Below are positions 44,093 to 55,600 of a stretch of 64,000 bases of DNA, one piece after another. The notes beneath the pieces are model-generated. The model made no database searches, had not been told where the DNA came from, and saw nothing but the letters and a program-made list of their open reading frames with translations. Origin of the DNA: Amoebophrya sp. A120 (Eukaryota; Sar; Dinophyceae; Syndiniales; Amoebophryaceae); the NCBI GenBank assembly GCA_905178155.1, contig CAJINV010000006.1:2520658-2584657 (forward strand). The letters run 5' to 3'. Numbering within the stretch: the first letter of the stretch is position 1; every line of letters begins with the position of its first letter. Made by a program: the position numbers and the translations under genes.

Positions 44093-45435
44093 TCACAAAA
44101 AACCTTGGCTCATATCACCATTTTTCGCATCTACTTCCGTCTCGGAATCATTATAGCCGTTATCCTATGTAAAAACGTCCCCACCCCATAGTCAAGATCG
44201 GGACTCGGCTAGACAAATCCACAAGTTTTGGCCGTTTTGCATGACAAATTTGGGCTCGTAGTGTAGTGCTGTTTGAGCTAGCTCAGCAGCATCACAGATC
44301 TACTATATCATGCCGATTGGAGCATGACAAATTCCAGAACACACCTGGAAAATGCTTCTCATGTGGCTCCGCATGAGAAACATTTTCAGCATGCAGATTT
44401 GCATGACAACTCTGGGGTGGGGACGTTTTTACACAGGATAGCCGTTTCTGCTACTTCTCTCGGACCACGACTCCAGTCTGATTGTCCTACGTTCACCTAG
44501 CGTGCTCTGTGTAGAAGTTCGTCCGTGAAGAACTGCTACATCCTCTTCCAGCACTGGAAAAAAAGAGGATCTTTTCGTTCTTCTCCGGGTGTGCAGCAGC
44601 TGCTGTTGTTCCATGTCGTCTTCCTCATCTGACCCGTTTATTTCTTCCTGCTCCCTGGTACCGCTACCGCACTTCTGGTGCCCCTGGTCTACTTCTGCAC
44701 CATCTTCCCGCGACGTACTACTGGCAGTAGAAGTGGTCCCCGCGAGCACCATTATCGCCTCCCCCAGACACCGACTCACCTGCGCGACAACTCCCAGAGG
44801 ACCTGAAGATGTTGAAGACCCGGTAGTAGCACTATGCGTTGTAAATATCGATCTGGATCGAACTGGATTTGTGACGCGAGATTTGAAGGACAACAAGGAC
44901 TTGTGATGCATAAAATTATGCGACTCATTGGCTACAAATTTTTTGTCATGCTGTGAAGCTCAGTTTGTCATGCGGATATTTTTTACCAATGAATCTGCAA
45001 CAAGTCTGTCACAAGCATTTCTGATGCGCTCGTGCCGTATCGAAGCGGCCACTCTGCAAAATGCAAGTGCCCGCAACACAAATACAAATTTCAAGACATT
45101 CCGATCGAAATTTGCGATGCATAGCCGCCCATGCTGGCTGTCGCGGCCGCCACCGCGAACCCGTTGTCCCTTGCGAAACTCGCCGCCGCCGAAGACTCCG
45201 CCGCGAGTTTGGCCTGTTCAGCTTGCGCCGTAGCCGCTGACATTTTTGCGATCAGACTCTGGATCAGGTGGCCGTTCGAAACTAGCTTGTTGTGCGCGGA
45301 CAGTGCTTGTTCGTACGCGTTTTTGACGCCTTGGCTCCACATCATCGTGGCGGTAGCAGGTGGAAGGGACGAACCGCCGCCCGGGATGGCGGCGGGCTGG
45401 TTATTGACAGTTTCTTGTGAAATAAATTTTGGCAT
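44093..45435 (-). CDS. Ala-rich helical protein with acidic and basic tail, 253 aa
   Basis: Two introners removed leave 254 codons including stop. Residues about 30-100 form the family's Ala-rich helical part (MWSQGVKNAYEQALSAHNK, AKMSAATAQAEQAKLAAESS, FARDNGFAVAAATASMGG). The second half is an extension with GVVAQVSRCLGEAIMVLAG, an acidic Glu/Asp/Gln patch and a basic HTRRRTKRS site. Function unknown. The ARDNGFAVAA motif parallels AKDLGMSVAA in the gene at 47280-48703, which supports common descent. Confidence 0.7.
44161..44440. mobile_element. Introner, family C
   Basis: 280 bp; repeat GCCGT. In the 253-aa Ala-rich gene, near its 3' end. Confidence 0.92.
44833..45123. mobile_element. Introner, singleton
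   Basis: 291 bp; ends TATGCGTTGTAAATATCG and TATGCATCGCAAATTTCG; flanks match poorly, but removing 5 extra bases gives SMGGTTGSST in frame. In the 253-aa gene. Confidence 0.8.
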
Positions 45436-45802
45436 GACAAACTACAAACGTTACTTTTGCTGGTTTTAATACTTTTGGTGTGCGACTACATCTGCATGAG
45501 AAAAGTCAAGAAAAAAGAAGTCGAGTATCAAATCTATGTTCTATACGAAGGAAAATTTGTAGGGATCCAACTGCGACATGACGTTGGTGGTATTTTTCGC
45601 GAATTGCTTCTTCCAGGCTCGATCCGCCGAAACCTACTTCCGGTCGTCTTCGGATGGTTCCTGCTCCGGATCTGCTGCGTCTCCGGGTCCGGTCGCGTGT
45701 TTGAGAGGAAGTTGGCTTTCTACTTATCCAATACAACTTCCAGCGGGATTGTTCTTGTGCTGATGTATGGCATATATAAATCGCGGCCCGGCAGCGCCGT
45801 CC

Positions 45803-46848
45803 TCACCCGAAAGATGTTGAGATGCACCGCAACACGACCAGAGCAGCTTTTTCGAAGAACTCACTTCTGAGATAGCGATGACACGAGCTCGTCGTGTATC
45901 AACTGTAAAAATGTCTGGGTCTGGAAGATTCTGACACTTGTCACGCACGTTTTGCATGAGCCATGATGTCTGTGATGCATACCCTAGCAATACAGATTTT
46001 TTTAGGGCTTCTTGATGCGTATTCCGCATGACAAATGCCTTCTCAGCGTAGCAAACGTTGCATTTCCGTTGGTACTCATGCAATACAAATTTTTTTGGAA
46101 TCCAGATGCAGCATCACAAGTTGCATTCTTCCAGACCCAGACACTTTTACATTTGATATGGTGCAGATGTTGACTAGCGTCGATCGAAGGAGTTGTGGTC
46201 CTCTGGAGTGTGTGAACAAAAGTTGTGGCTCTACAAGACTACTCGGATCTACATGATTGCTGATGCTGGTTGCGTTTCTTAAAGCGAATTGTAGTGTATG
46301 CAGCTCATCTTCACGTCGACTTTATTTAACGATGTGACTCGTCGATCTCAATCTCATGGAAGTAGTAGGTACTGACTTATCAAAAAATAGTACTACTAGT
46401 ACAACTAGAAGTGCGATATTGCTATTCGAAAACCGAGTCGCCTCCGCTCACCAACGGCGTCGATCGAAAGAGTTGTGGTGCACAAGAGTAGAGTCGATCG
46501 AAGGAGTTGTGGTCAGGAGTAGAAAAAAAGTTGCGGCTCTGCCAGACAACGATTATGGTCGTGGGTGTCGTTTTTTGGAGCGAGAAGTTGTTGTATGCTC
46601 ACTTCGATTTCATTTAACGCTTTAACCCGCTCCTCACATGGAAGTGAAAAGTACTAGTGCGATACTATTCGAAAACCGAGTCGCCTCCACTCACCAACGG
46701 CGTCGATTCCTCTAATTCCTGCTCCTCCTGCTGTATCATCGAGAAAATCGGCTGTATCTTCATCGAGATGAGCTTGAAGTAGATCGGCCACTGTATCATT
46801 GAGGATCGGTATCGAAACCCCTACCACGCCGACAAGAAAAAGAATCAT
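45803..46848 (-). CDS. Small secreted-type protein, 104 aa
   Basis: Three exons (46848-46695, 46230-46159, 45891-45803) join to 105 codons including stop, through one GT-AG intron and one introner. It opens MILFLVGVVGVSIPIL, a likely signal peptide or membrane anchor. An acidic stretch (QAHLDEDTADFLDDTAGG) follows, then a Leu/Arg-rich part with four Cys (NICTTSSCHR, LRCIS). Function unknown. The intron between exons 1 and 2 holds a partial second copy of the exon-end and donor region (46440-46560), so the exon was duplicated locally. The frame beyond 45803 may reflect another, unassigned exon. Confidence 0.55.
45897..46158. mobile_element. Introner, family A
   Basis: 262 bp; TCGTG/TGGTG flanks (4/5). 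In the 104-aa gene. Confidence 0.9.
46231..46694 (-). other. GT-AG intron of the 104-aa gene with internal tandem duplication
   Basis: On the minus strand it runs GCCGTTG|GTGAGTGG to CTTGTAG|AGCCAC. Inside, 46389-46482 repeats the exon 1 end, donor and intron start seen at 46653-46715, and the CGATCGAARGAGTTGTGG motif occurs near 46178, 46460 and 46494. Confidence 0.7.
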
Positions 46849-47279
46849 TCCTGCGGTTAGACTTTACTTCCCGTACCGCAGCTGCCGGCAGAGCACTACA
46901 TTTCGTACTTGCAGCACCTTGCCGTGTTCATCCACCTCTGAGAGCAGGAATCGCAATACTAAGAAAAGCGACACTTGAGAGACAATGGTGTAGGCACTTA
47001 GTCGGTATTCATCTTTCATAGACTATTTTTCTTCGAAACAGAAACCGCAACTTTCGTTTCGTAGTCGTATTGAGTTCCTGTCCAGTTGAAATAAAACGCT
47101 TTTGAGTAAGTAACAAGTACTATTATTCTTGTTTTAGTCGTGAAAGAACAGTTACAGTGCTGGACGCACTCATATACAACTCGGCTACTACAAAAGTTCG
47201 AGACGGATATAGTATCAGTTTCTTCCACTGAAAAAACCGTTTGCGCTCGACTAACTACACATCGGACCAAAACTTCTTC
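46849..47279. other. Intergenic region
   Basis: Short gap between the 104-aa gene start and the 217-aa gene stop. Nothing recognised. Confidence 0.5.
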
Positions 47280-48703
47280 TCACGCTGCCACCGGTGTTGC
47301 CGCCACCGACATTCCCTATGGATTGCAAAAATGTCTGCTGGGTCTGGAAACTTGTAATGCTCAAAGTGAACGATAGACGCACTGCAATACGCAACTACGC
47401 ATGACAAATTTCTTGGCTGCCATGTCTTACGTATTCCGCATGGCGAACTGCGTTTTTGCATGACAGGTAAGAGGGCTTTTTCCTGCCTATGCAACACAGA
47501 TTCTCGAGTCATGCCAGACAAGCATGACAAACCTGCATTCTTCCAGACCCAGAAATTTTTGCATTTGATATTCCCAAATCTTTCGCGACACTCGCAGCGG
47601 CTGCCCGTTGACTCGCCTCCGCCGCGGTTTGGGCGGTCTGGTTCAGCGTCTGTCGTTAATATGAATTGCACATTGATATCGATCTACTTACATACTTGGT
47701 CTGGAAGATGGCAACTCTGAATCTAAGAACTCTCTGTCATGCACAGGCACATCGCAATAAAGACCCCGCTGGTGTCCATGCAAAAACGGGGTTTGCCATG
47801 CGGGGTAGAGAACGAACACCTAGCAGCTCGAAAATTTGTCATGCTGCAGGCTGCGTATCGTAAAAATGCTACTACCCAAGTTCGTACCATCACCATGCAC
47901 AGATTTGCATGACAACTTTCTCATCCTGACGAAAAAACACATATGTACCTGCAGTTTCGCCATGTTGCTGCTGCTCATCTGCTCCAACGTGCTTTGCTCT
48001 GCCGCAATTTTCTGTGCCTGTTGCTGCGCGTCCGCTGCGATCACGGCCCACTTTCTCGCCGCCGCTTCGGGAGGCATGTTTGCCGACGGATAGGTTTCCG
48101 GAAACCGGAGGAAGGCGGTTGAGGCTCTGGTGGAAGTAGCTCGGGTGTGGCTTCCTGTAGTTCTGCCGTTCTTTTGGGGGACGTAGAACGGCTGTGAAGT
48201 TGTAGTAGAAGATGCGAAAAACGAGGTGAAAGAGGAAGAGGTGCTAGTACTAGATCTGCATCTGCTTGTTCCACCCACACCTGTCCATATCATCGCACTT
48301 TCTCCATGTAGATTTCCTGCTCCGCCGTGACAACTGCTGCCACTCGTTCTCGTTGTAGTTGTTCCCAGCATGACTTTTCCCGCAGGTGGGTAAAGCTGCT
48401 CTGACAAATGGCGAGAGCATCCTACTGGGGTGCAGTCGGGCTGGTGGCCCGATGCGTCGTCGAGAAAAGTGCCGAGAAGGTTGCGTATCAAAAGAAAAAA
48501 GTTCTTCACGATCACTCATGGGCATTTTTGCAATACAAAAAATGCCTGTCATGCGTAAAGATGCATCGCAGCCAAACAGCATACGGGATTTCCCTTAGTG
48601 TTTCTGCAATACAAGGAAAAGCTATGATGCTAAAAAATTTGTAATGCAAAACCCCCAAGATAGTGACTGTGACAAACTTTTTTCTCTCCATATTGCGCAA
48701 CAT
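47280..48703 (-). CDS. Ala-rich helical protein, 217 aa
   Basis: The start MLRN lies at 48703, and the first introner (48486-48692) begins only 11 bases into the coding sequence. A GT-AG intron (47650-47948) and a family A introner (47317-47570) follow. The model gives 218 codons including stop. The N-terminal half is Ser/Thr-rich with possible disorder. From about residue 145 it has the Ala-rich helix (AAARKWAVIAADAQQQAQKI, QTAQTAAEASQRAAAASVAK) and ends DLGMSVAATPVAA. It belongs to the local Ala-rich family; function unknown. Confidence 0.72.
47317..47570. mobile_element. Introner, family A
   Basis: 254 bp; repeat TTCCC. In the 217-aa gene, 12 codons before the stop. Resembles 59318-59568. 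Confidence 0.92.
47650..47948 (-). other. GT-AG intron of the 217-aa gene with introner-like interior
   Basis: On the minus strand it runs CTGCAG|GTACATATG to ACGACAG|ACGCTG, joining KLQTLNQTAQ. 299 bp. The interior has several TTTGTCATGC-type words and a GGTCTGGAAGATGGCAAC block like a family A end. Confidence 0.8.
48486..48692. mobile_element. Introner, family D variant
   Basis: 207 bp; repeat TTGCG; TATCAAAAGAAAAAAGTT and TATGGAGAGAAAAAAGTT ends. 11 bases after the start codon of the 217-aa gene. Confidence 0.9.
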
Positions 48704-49638
48704 AGTTGTATTTTTGACAGTGCTAGTTTAGAGGCACTCCTCTTGGAGATTGAGGTTTGTTCAGATACTCATAGCATACTTACACGCACGATAAAAAGAA
48801 CCATTGATAAAACGCGAGGGACAAAGCGCCGTTAGGGTTCCACCAATAGATCATGTTGAAATTGATCGGTATCTTGATTTGCGTTTGATTTTCTTCGCCG
48901 GCTTCTGCTTTTACTAGTGTTCTTCGCAAAAGACGACTGCATCGATGATCGAGTTGTGTTCATTCGAGATGTAAAACAGAAACCGTAGCGAGTGCTTGCT
49001 CTCGTCGCTTTTCAACGCTCAAAATGCAGTCGCTCTCGTCGCGAAAGTGTCCGTGAAAATTATAACGAGAACCACGAACATGTTGCTCTTTTACACCACG
49101 ATCATCTTCCTTTGACACGATAACGACTACGAGAAATAAGACTCGACGATGCGCGAATTAACATACCGCGAAAGTGCAGCAATTTGAACAACCGCAGTAC
49201 AGCTTTGGAACAGATGAAAGACGAAGTAGATGTAGAGCCTGGAGATGAATCATCTAACAGAAGGAGAAAACGCCGATCCTTTGTCGTGTCATCTCAGTGT
49301 GCCGTGGGGTAGAGAGAGGAAAATTGAAAATGCTATATCTTTCGTAGCAATTATACTTTTGTACTACGGAGCTTAAAAAAGTAGAAGTGCGAAAGATTTC
49401 TTGTTTCTAGCATCTTTTGTTACTACTCTCTGCCAGAAGTCGTGGTTAAAAAAAATATAGTTGCGAGTCAATACCGGGAAGATCCTAGGCCTACTTTCAA
49501 AAACCATTTGATGCTGTTTTTAGGGTTTAAAAGGTTGAGTGTAAACTAACTAAAGTACAACATCATACGCCGATGACAGTCCTTCAACCAGCCTCGCTTT
49601 CTTCGAAATTGAAGACTAATCTACTACTGCGCAGCTGT
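48704..49638. other. Intergenic region
   Basis: About 0.9 kb between the 217-aa gene and the stop of the giant gene. No introner, no recognisable gene. Confidence 0.5.
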
Positions 49639-52600
49639 CTATCCCTCCCCAATTTCAGCTTCTGCCAGGTGCAGCTGCGGCGCCCCGGCTATCAAATGTA
49701 AAAATGTCTGGGTCTGGAAACTTGTGATGCTGAGTGGCGTAGCACAAGGAGGCCACAAGTGCTGGCTCAGCATGACAAATTTCTCAGCTTGTAGGTGTTG
49801 CCTATTCTGCATGACAAACTGCGTCTCCACATGACAGAAAAAAACGTCTCTTGGGCAATGTGCATGACAGATTTAAGAGTCATGCCAGACAAGCATGACA
49901 AACATGCATTCTTCCAGACCCAGACATTTTTACATTTGATACCGGCGACGGACGCCTTACTCGGGTCCCGCGAGTGCTGACTCGGGGTATTACAGTGAAA
50001 AATGCCCCCCACCCCTGAAATTGCAAAAATTTGTGATGCGAAGTTTCCAAATGAAAACTCTTTGTCATGCATGAAAGGAGTATGAATCTTTCTGATGCTG
50101 AGTCTAGGCATGGATCGCATCGCTTGCATGACAAGCGCCGCTCGTGCTGGGGTCTTTTGCAATACAAATTTTTGCTATTCACGATAAGAAACTTGTGATG
50201 CTGATAGATGCAAGACGGCGAATGTTTCATTTGGAATACAAATAGATGCAAGGTTTGCAGTACAAAGGCTCCCAAGTTCGGGGGTGGGGGTATTTTTCCT
50301 TTTGATACGGGGAACCCGAGGTTTTCCGGTGGTGACCCCCCGCCGTCCTCCGCCCCGGCTCCATCAGGCCGCTCCCACCGGTGGCTGTCGGCCGCCTGTT
50401 GTGGCCCGTGTCCGCAAACCCGTGATCGGATTCGTCGAATAACAGCGACTTACTACCCATGGTACTCGACGCGAGCAGCTGTGCCCGACTAGTCATCGAC
50501 ATGGAGCCGGATTGCGAGGGCATGTTGTATGCATTGCAAAAGTATCGTACTCGTGGTAATTGCATACACAGATTTCTTTTCTCAAGGTAAGTCTGCATTA
50601 CAAACTCCTCTCCATTTGAGGAAATTTGTCATGCGATTACTCCTAGTACGATAGTACTTTTGCAATCCATATGTTGTGGTAGTCGTCCATTCCCTCGGAC
50701 TCCGATCCGACCTTGCTGTGCGCCTTGTATTCCTGCAGCCGCGATTTCCGCCGTTCCTGCGGCGAAGTCTCATCCCAGTACGCGATCTCGGACGGGATCG
50801 CGAACGCCTGCGACTCGTCTTGCAGCAACGACGGCAGTTGGGAGCCGAACACGTTGCCAATGTGGTACTCGTCGAACGGATTCAAAACGACCGGCTGCGC
50901 GACTGTTTCCGCGTATTTGCGCGCCGGATTCATGGCAATGGCCTGCTGCCGGGTCACGTGAATCTCCGCGATCTTCTGCAGACTGGTGTTTTCCTTCTCG
51001 CGGTAGATCAATTTTCGCAAAATGGAGCCCTGGTTCAGGAACAACTTCTTAATTTCCAGCTCGCCGTGGTTGCTATCGATGGGGGAGACCAGCGCTCGCA
51101 GAAACAACAACGGGATAAAGTTGTATCACGTGCAAAAATGTCTGGGTCTGGAAGAATGCAACTTGTGATGCTGCATTTGGAGGTCTAAAAAATTTGTGTT
51201 GCATGAGCAGCAAAAGGAGTCTAATTTTTGCTACGCGGAGAGGGCATTTGTCATGCGGAATAAGCAGGCATCAAGAATCCCTCAAAAAACTTGTGATGCT
51301 AGTGCATGCATCACAGACATCATGGCTCATGCAAACCGTGCGTGACAAGTTTGAGAACCTTCCAGACCCAGACATTTTTGCATTTGATAAGTTGCAGCAG
51401 ATGGCGATCACTTGGACCCCCGTAATATCCTGAGTAAAAACGTACCCACCCCATAGTTGTCATGCAGGTCTGCATGCTCAAAATGTTTCTCATGCGCAGC
51501 CCTATGAGAAGCATATTCTAGCCAAGTGTAGTTTTGGAATTTGTAATGCTCCAATCAGCATAACAGGCTAGGTCTATGATGCTGTCCAGCGAACTAAACA
51601 GGATTACACTACGAGGCCGAGCCTGTCATGCGCAACAAGCTAAGCTGTCTGATTTGTGTAGCAGATTTCCCATCTTGACCATGGGGTGGGGACGTTTTTA
51701 CTCAGGGTACGTAAATTTCGAAAATTTGTACTGCCCCTCGTACAAATCGGAGTTCGGCGTCACGCCGAACAGCTCGCACAGAATCGCCCCGTTGGCTGCA
51801 CCCTGAGATTCGCCGAGGAGAAAGCAGGAGAGAACGATGGCGTAGACCAGGTACGCGTTGGTGTAGTAGATGGTAACCGATTTGTATCCCACGAAAAAAG
51901 TATTACAGTTACACATCTGTTGTCAATTTAGCAACACAGATTTTCTCTGCATGGGAGGAAAAACAAAAACTTGCAATGCAGAGATCATAAGGGAAAACAC
52001 GTACCAAATGAGGCTTAAAAGCATTTTGTGCATGACAGAGCTTGTCAGTCTTGCTTGGCCTGCAACACAATGTGTAACTGTAACACTTTTTTCTTTGCAT
52101 AATTTGTTTGTCACCACTTCTTCCGGAACATCAATTGTTTTGTCGGCTATACTAACGTCAGTAGAGGTTGATGAAGGGATTTTGATACTATTCGAAGTTG
52201 TTGTCACTGCTGTTTGTTCAACATAATCCTGCGGCGGAAGAACTTGCTGTTGCTGTTGAGTCGAGTTCATATTACCCCCGCTCTTGTTGGCGAAGTGAAT
52301 GAAGGTCGACTCTTGATTTTCTCGGGCGAGAGCCACACTGTCTAGAGACGAGTTGACGTTTGAAGAGGCGGAAATCGGTTGTCCGGTCGCACCAGTGGTG
52401 TTGCTCCTGCTACTTTTTGTCCCCTCTAGAAGTAAATGAGCCTCAGGTGGCCCCTGCTGCTGCCCTTCCGGATTCGCCGCTTCGCCCTCTGCCTTGCGAG
52501 GAATAAACCGAGACCGACCTCCCCTTCCCAATATTGTTGTGTCAGGTGCGGACACTAGGGCCTCTTTCCCATCGTCGTTGTCTCCTTGTCCCTCATCTTC

Positions 52601-55600
52601 TCCTCCCACTTCGACTTCCGGCATGTAATTATTCGCTACGGCTGGAACAATTGCCACCGGCCCGTTCTCTTCTCTTTGTTCTCCTTCTCCTTCTGTGTGC
52701 GCATGAGCCTCCATGTTGCCGTGCGGGTGAATCATCTCCACCGGGACAGGGCCGGCAGCAATAATTGCTGGGTTCGCAGTTCTACTACTGTCATCCAGCC
52801 CTGCAACATGTAAACGATCCGACGAGCCGATGTGCACCAAGGGCGGGATAACTTCCGCCTCCGTGATGCGTCCGGCAGTCCCGCTCGTCACGGTTTTTCT
52901 GCTCCGCACCTCAATCAGCAACGTTTTCTTTGCCGCGGCGGGGCTCACCTTGGCCGCGAGGGTGTGCAGAAACACGAAATTTAACGCGATGGCCACCGCG
53001 TGGCAAAACTCTTCACAAAACACGAGGATAACGTCCATGGTTGCCGACCGCGAGTACCAGCGGGAGTATATCGCAAGAAAAAACTGTTTCACTGTAAACT
53101 TGTAATGCAGAAAATGCATCTCCTCACAAGCGTGTGTCTTGCTACACATGCAAGACAGTGGATTTTTAGCTGTGTTTTCCCCTAGGGACCTTGCATGGCA
53201 AATTTTCTCTGTCGTGTAGAACAAACTTGTGATGCAAAACCTGCAAAACCCTTACAGTGAAACAGTTTTTTCGTGGGATAGAGTAAAGCACAAGGGCAAA
53301 GATCTGGCTGCCGAAATCGCAGAAGGTGGCCACGAGAATCAGTTGCGTGGAGGAGAGTATCGAAAGAAAAATTGCTCCCTCCCCATATCAAAGTGGTAGT
53401 TTGTGTTGCGGGATTTGTGTACACAAATCAGCTCTGTCTTGCAGTATAGGAGTGCAGGCAGATAAAAAGCCTGGAAGGCGCTGGCTAGAGGTGAGCGCTC
53501 AGCATGGCAGACGTCTGCCCTGTTGGTGCAGCAGCACTACAAATCGCCTGCGGAAAGCGGCGAAAGCTCCGGCTTTGCTCTCTTGCAAGACAGACCTGAT
53601 TTGTGACCACAAATCAGCATCACAAATTTTCAAAAGGATGCCTTTTCGATATGGGGAGGGGGGATTTTTCCTTTTAATAGAGAGGTTCTGTTCCCCCGGG
53701 GCACCTTTCGCGTAGTTTTTGTGCAACTTTTTTGGTGATGTTGAGGGTGCTTTTTTTCCTTCTTCAGCATGTTGGTCCTCGTCTTCATGCGCATCGTGAA
53801 GATCATTTTCCTCGTCTGAACCGTGCTCCTGATCTTCCTCATCTTCTTTCCCGCCCTCATCGTAGTGCTCTCCCGTTAGGCTGGACGTTAAGTACGGAAT
53901 GGCCTTCCGCGCCCGGCTGGCCAGGAGCATCATCACCAACAGCTGCGCCAAATTCGTATCATATGCAAAAATGTCTGGGTCTGGGTGGAGATTCTGAGAC
54001 TTGTCATGCACGTTCTGCATGAGCCATGACGTCTGTGATGCATGCCGTAGCATCACAGATTTTTCGAGGGGTTCTTGATGCCTATTTCGCATGATAAATG
54101 CCTTATCCGCGTAGCGAAAATTACATCCCCTTTGCTACTCATGCAATACAAATTTTTTTGGAATCCAAAGGCAGCATCACAAGTTCCACCCTTCCAGGCC
54201 CAGACATATTTGCAATGCATAATTCGAAAGCACCGGCAATTCTGCGGCGACAAACGGCAGCGAGAAGTGCGGCCCGTCGACGTACTCCCGCGCGTAATTT
54301 GTTCGGTATCCTGAGTAAAAACGTCCCCACACCAGAGTCTCAAGATGGGGCCCTCGCAACACAAATCCAGAAGCTTTGGCAGTCACGCATGACAAGTTCT
54401 TGCAGCACGTAGTGTAGTGCAGGTTGGAAAGGACATCCGCATTACAAATCCATGTGCTTATGCTGTGTACAGCATTACAAATCCCAAAACACGATTGCAA
54501 ATGCCTATCATGGGGATGCGCATCACAAATCTTCCTGTCATTGCAAATCTGCATGACAACTCCGGGGTGAGGACGTCGTTTTTATTCAGGATATTCGGAA
54601 GTAGAAAATCACCCCGGTAAAGGTGAAGTGGAAGCAGCCTTTTATCATCAGATACAGCAATGCGCGGCTGATGATCGGCAGCAGCATGCACCCGATCGCT
54701 AAGCCGCATACCGTCGTCAACCCGGCGGACAGAAGAACAAACTGCGCGTTGGCTGCCGCTGGAATCCGCTGCTTTGTCGTGTTGTCGAGCCCGGGGAGGG
54801 CTGCGACGCGGGAAATCCGCCCGGATTCGTGGTCAAAATCGGCGGAAAAACTCGCGGAAAGGAGATCAACATCTTGGTCGTGCTCAGCAGCTGCGGGGTC
54901 AACACTTCTTGATGCGGTATTCGCCGCGCTCAGCATCTCAGAACTAGCACTACCACTACTACTGCTACTGCTTGCCAGAGAACTCGAGAAGACCCAGTAC
55001 GGCAAGGTCATCAGCAATAAGCCGGTGATCGCCAAAACCCACACGAGGAGGTGTAGATCCCAGGCTTTCTCTATGAGAGTGCACAACTCCCCCTCCTCTT
55101 TAAATGTATGGCATGAACAGCAATGCAGACACCAGCTCAAATGGTGCCTCCGCATGACAAGTTGATGCGCCTAACCTAGTACTGTTTGGGCTACTTCCGA
55201 GTAGATTTGTCATGCAAACCGTGCCACAGCGCAGCGATAGGATTTCGGATACGGATTTTGCATATACAAATCAGGGCAGAGGGGAGTTGTGCACTCTGAT
55301 ATTCTCGTTATCAAATGTAAAAATGTCTGGGTCTGGAAGAGTCATGCTGTTTTTGCATGACACAGAAGGTCTGGCATGGAAGCTCTAGCATCACAGGTTT
55401 CGAGAACCTTCCGCAATGCCGAATCCGCATGACAAGTCCCCGACTTTGCTGGCAAAAAGTGGGAGCTTTTGCTACGTATGCATGAGAGACTCGTCTGTGT
55501 TCTGAAATACGCATTACAAGTTGCATTCTTCCAGACCCAGACATTTTTACATTTGATACTCGTCGTGCACTTGCAAATCCACGTGGTTTCCCACCATTTC

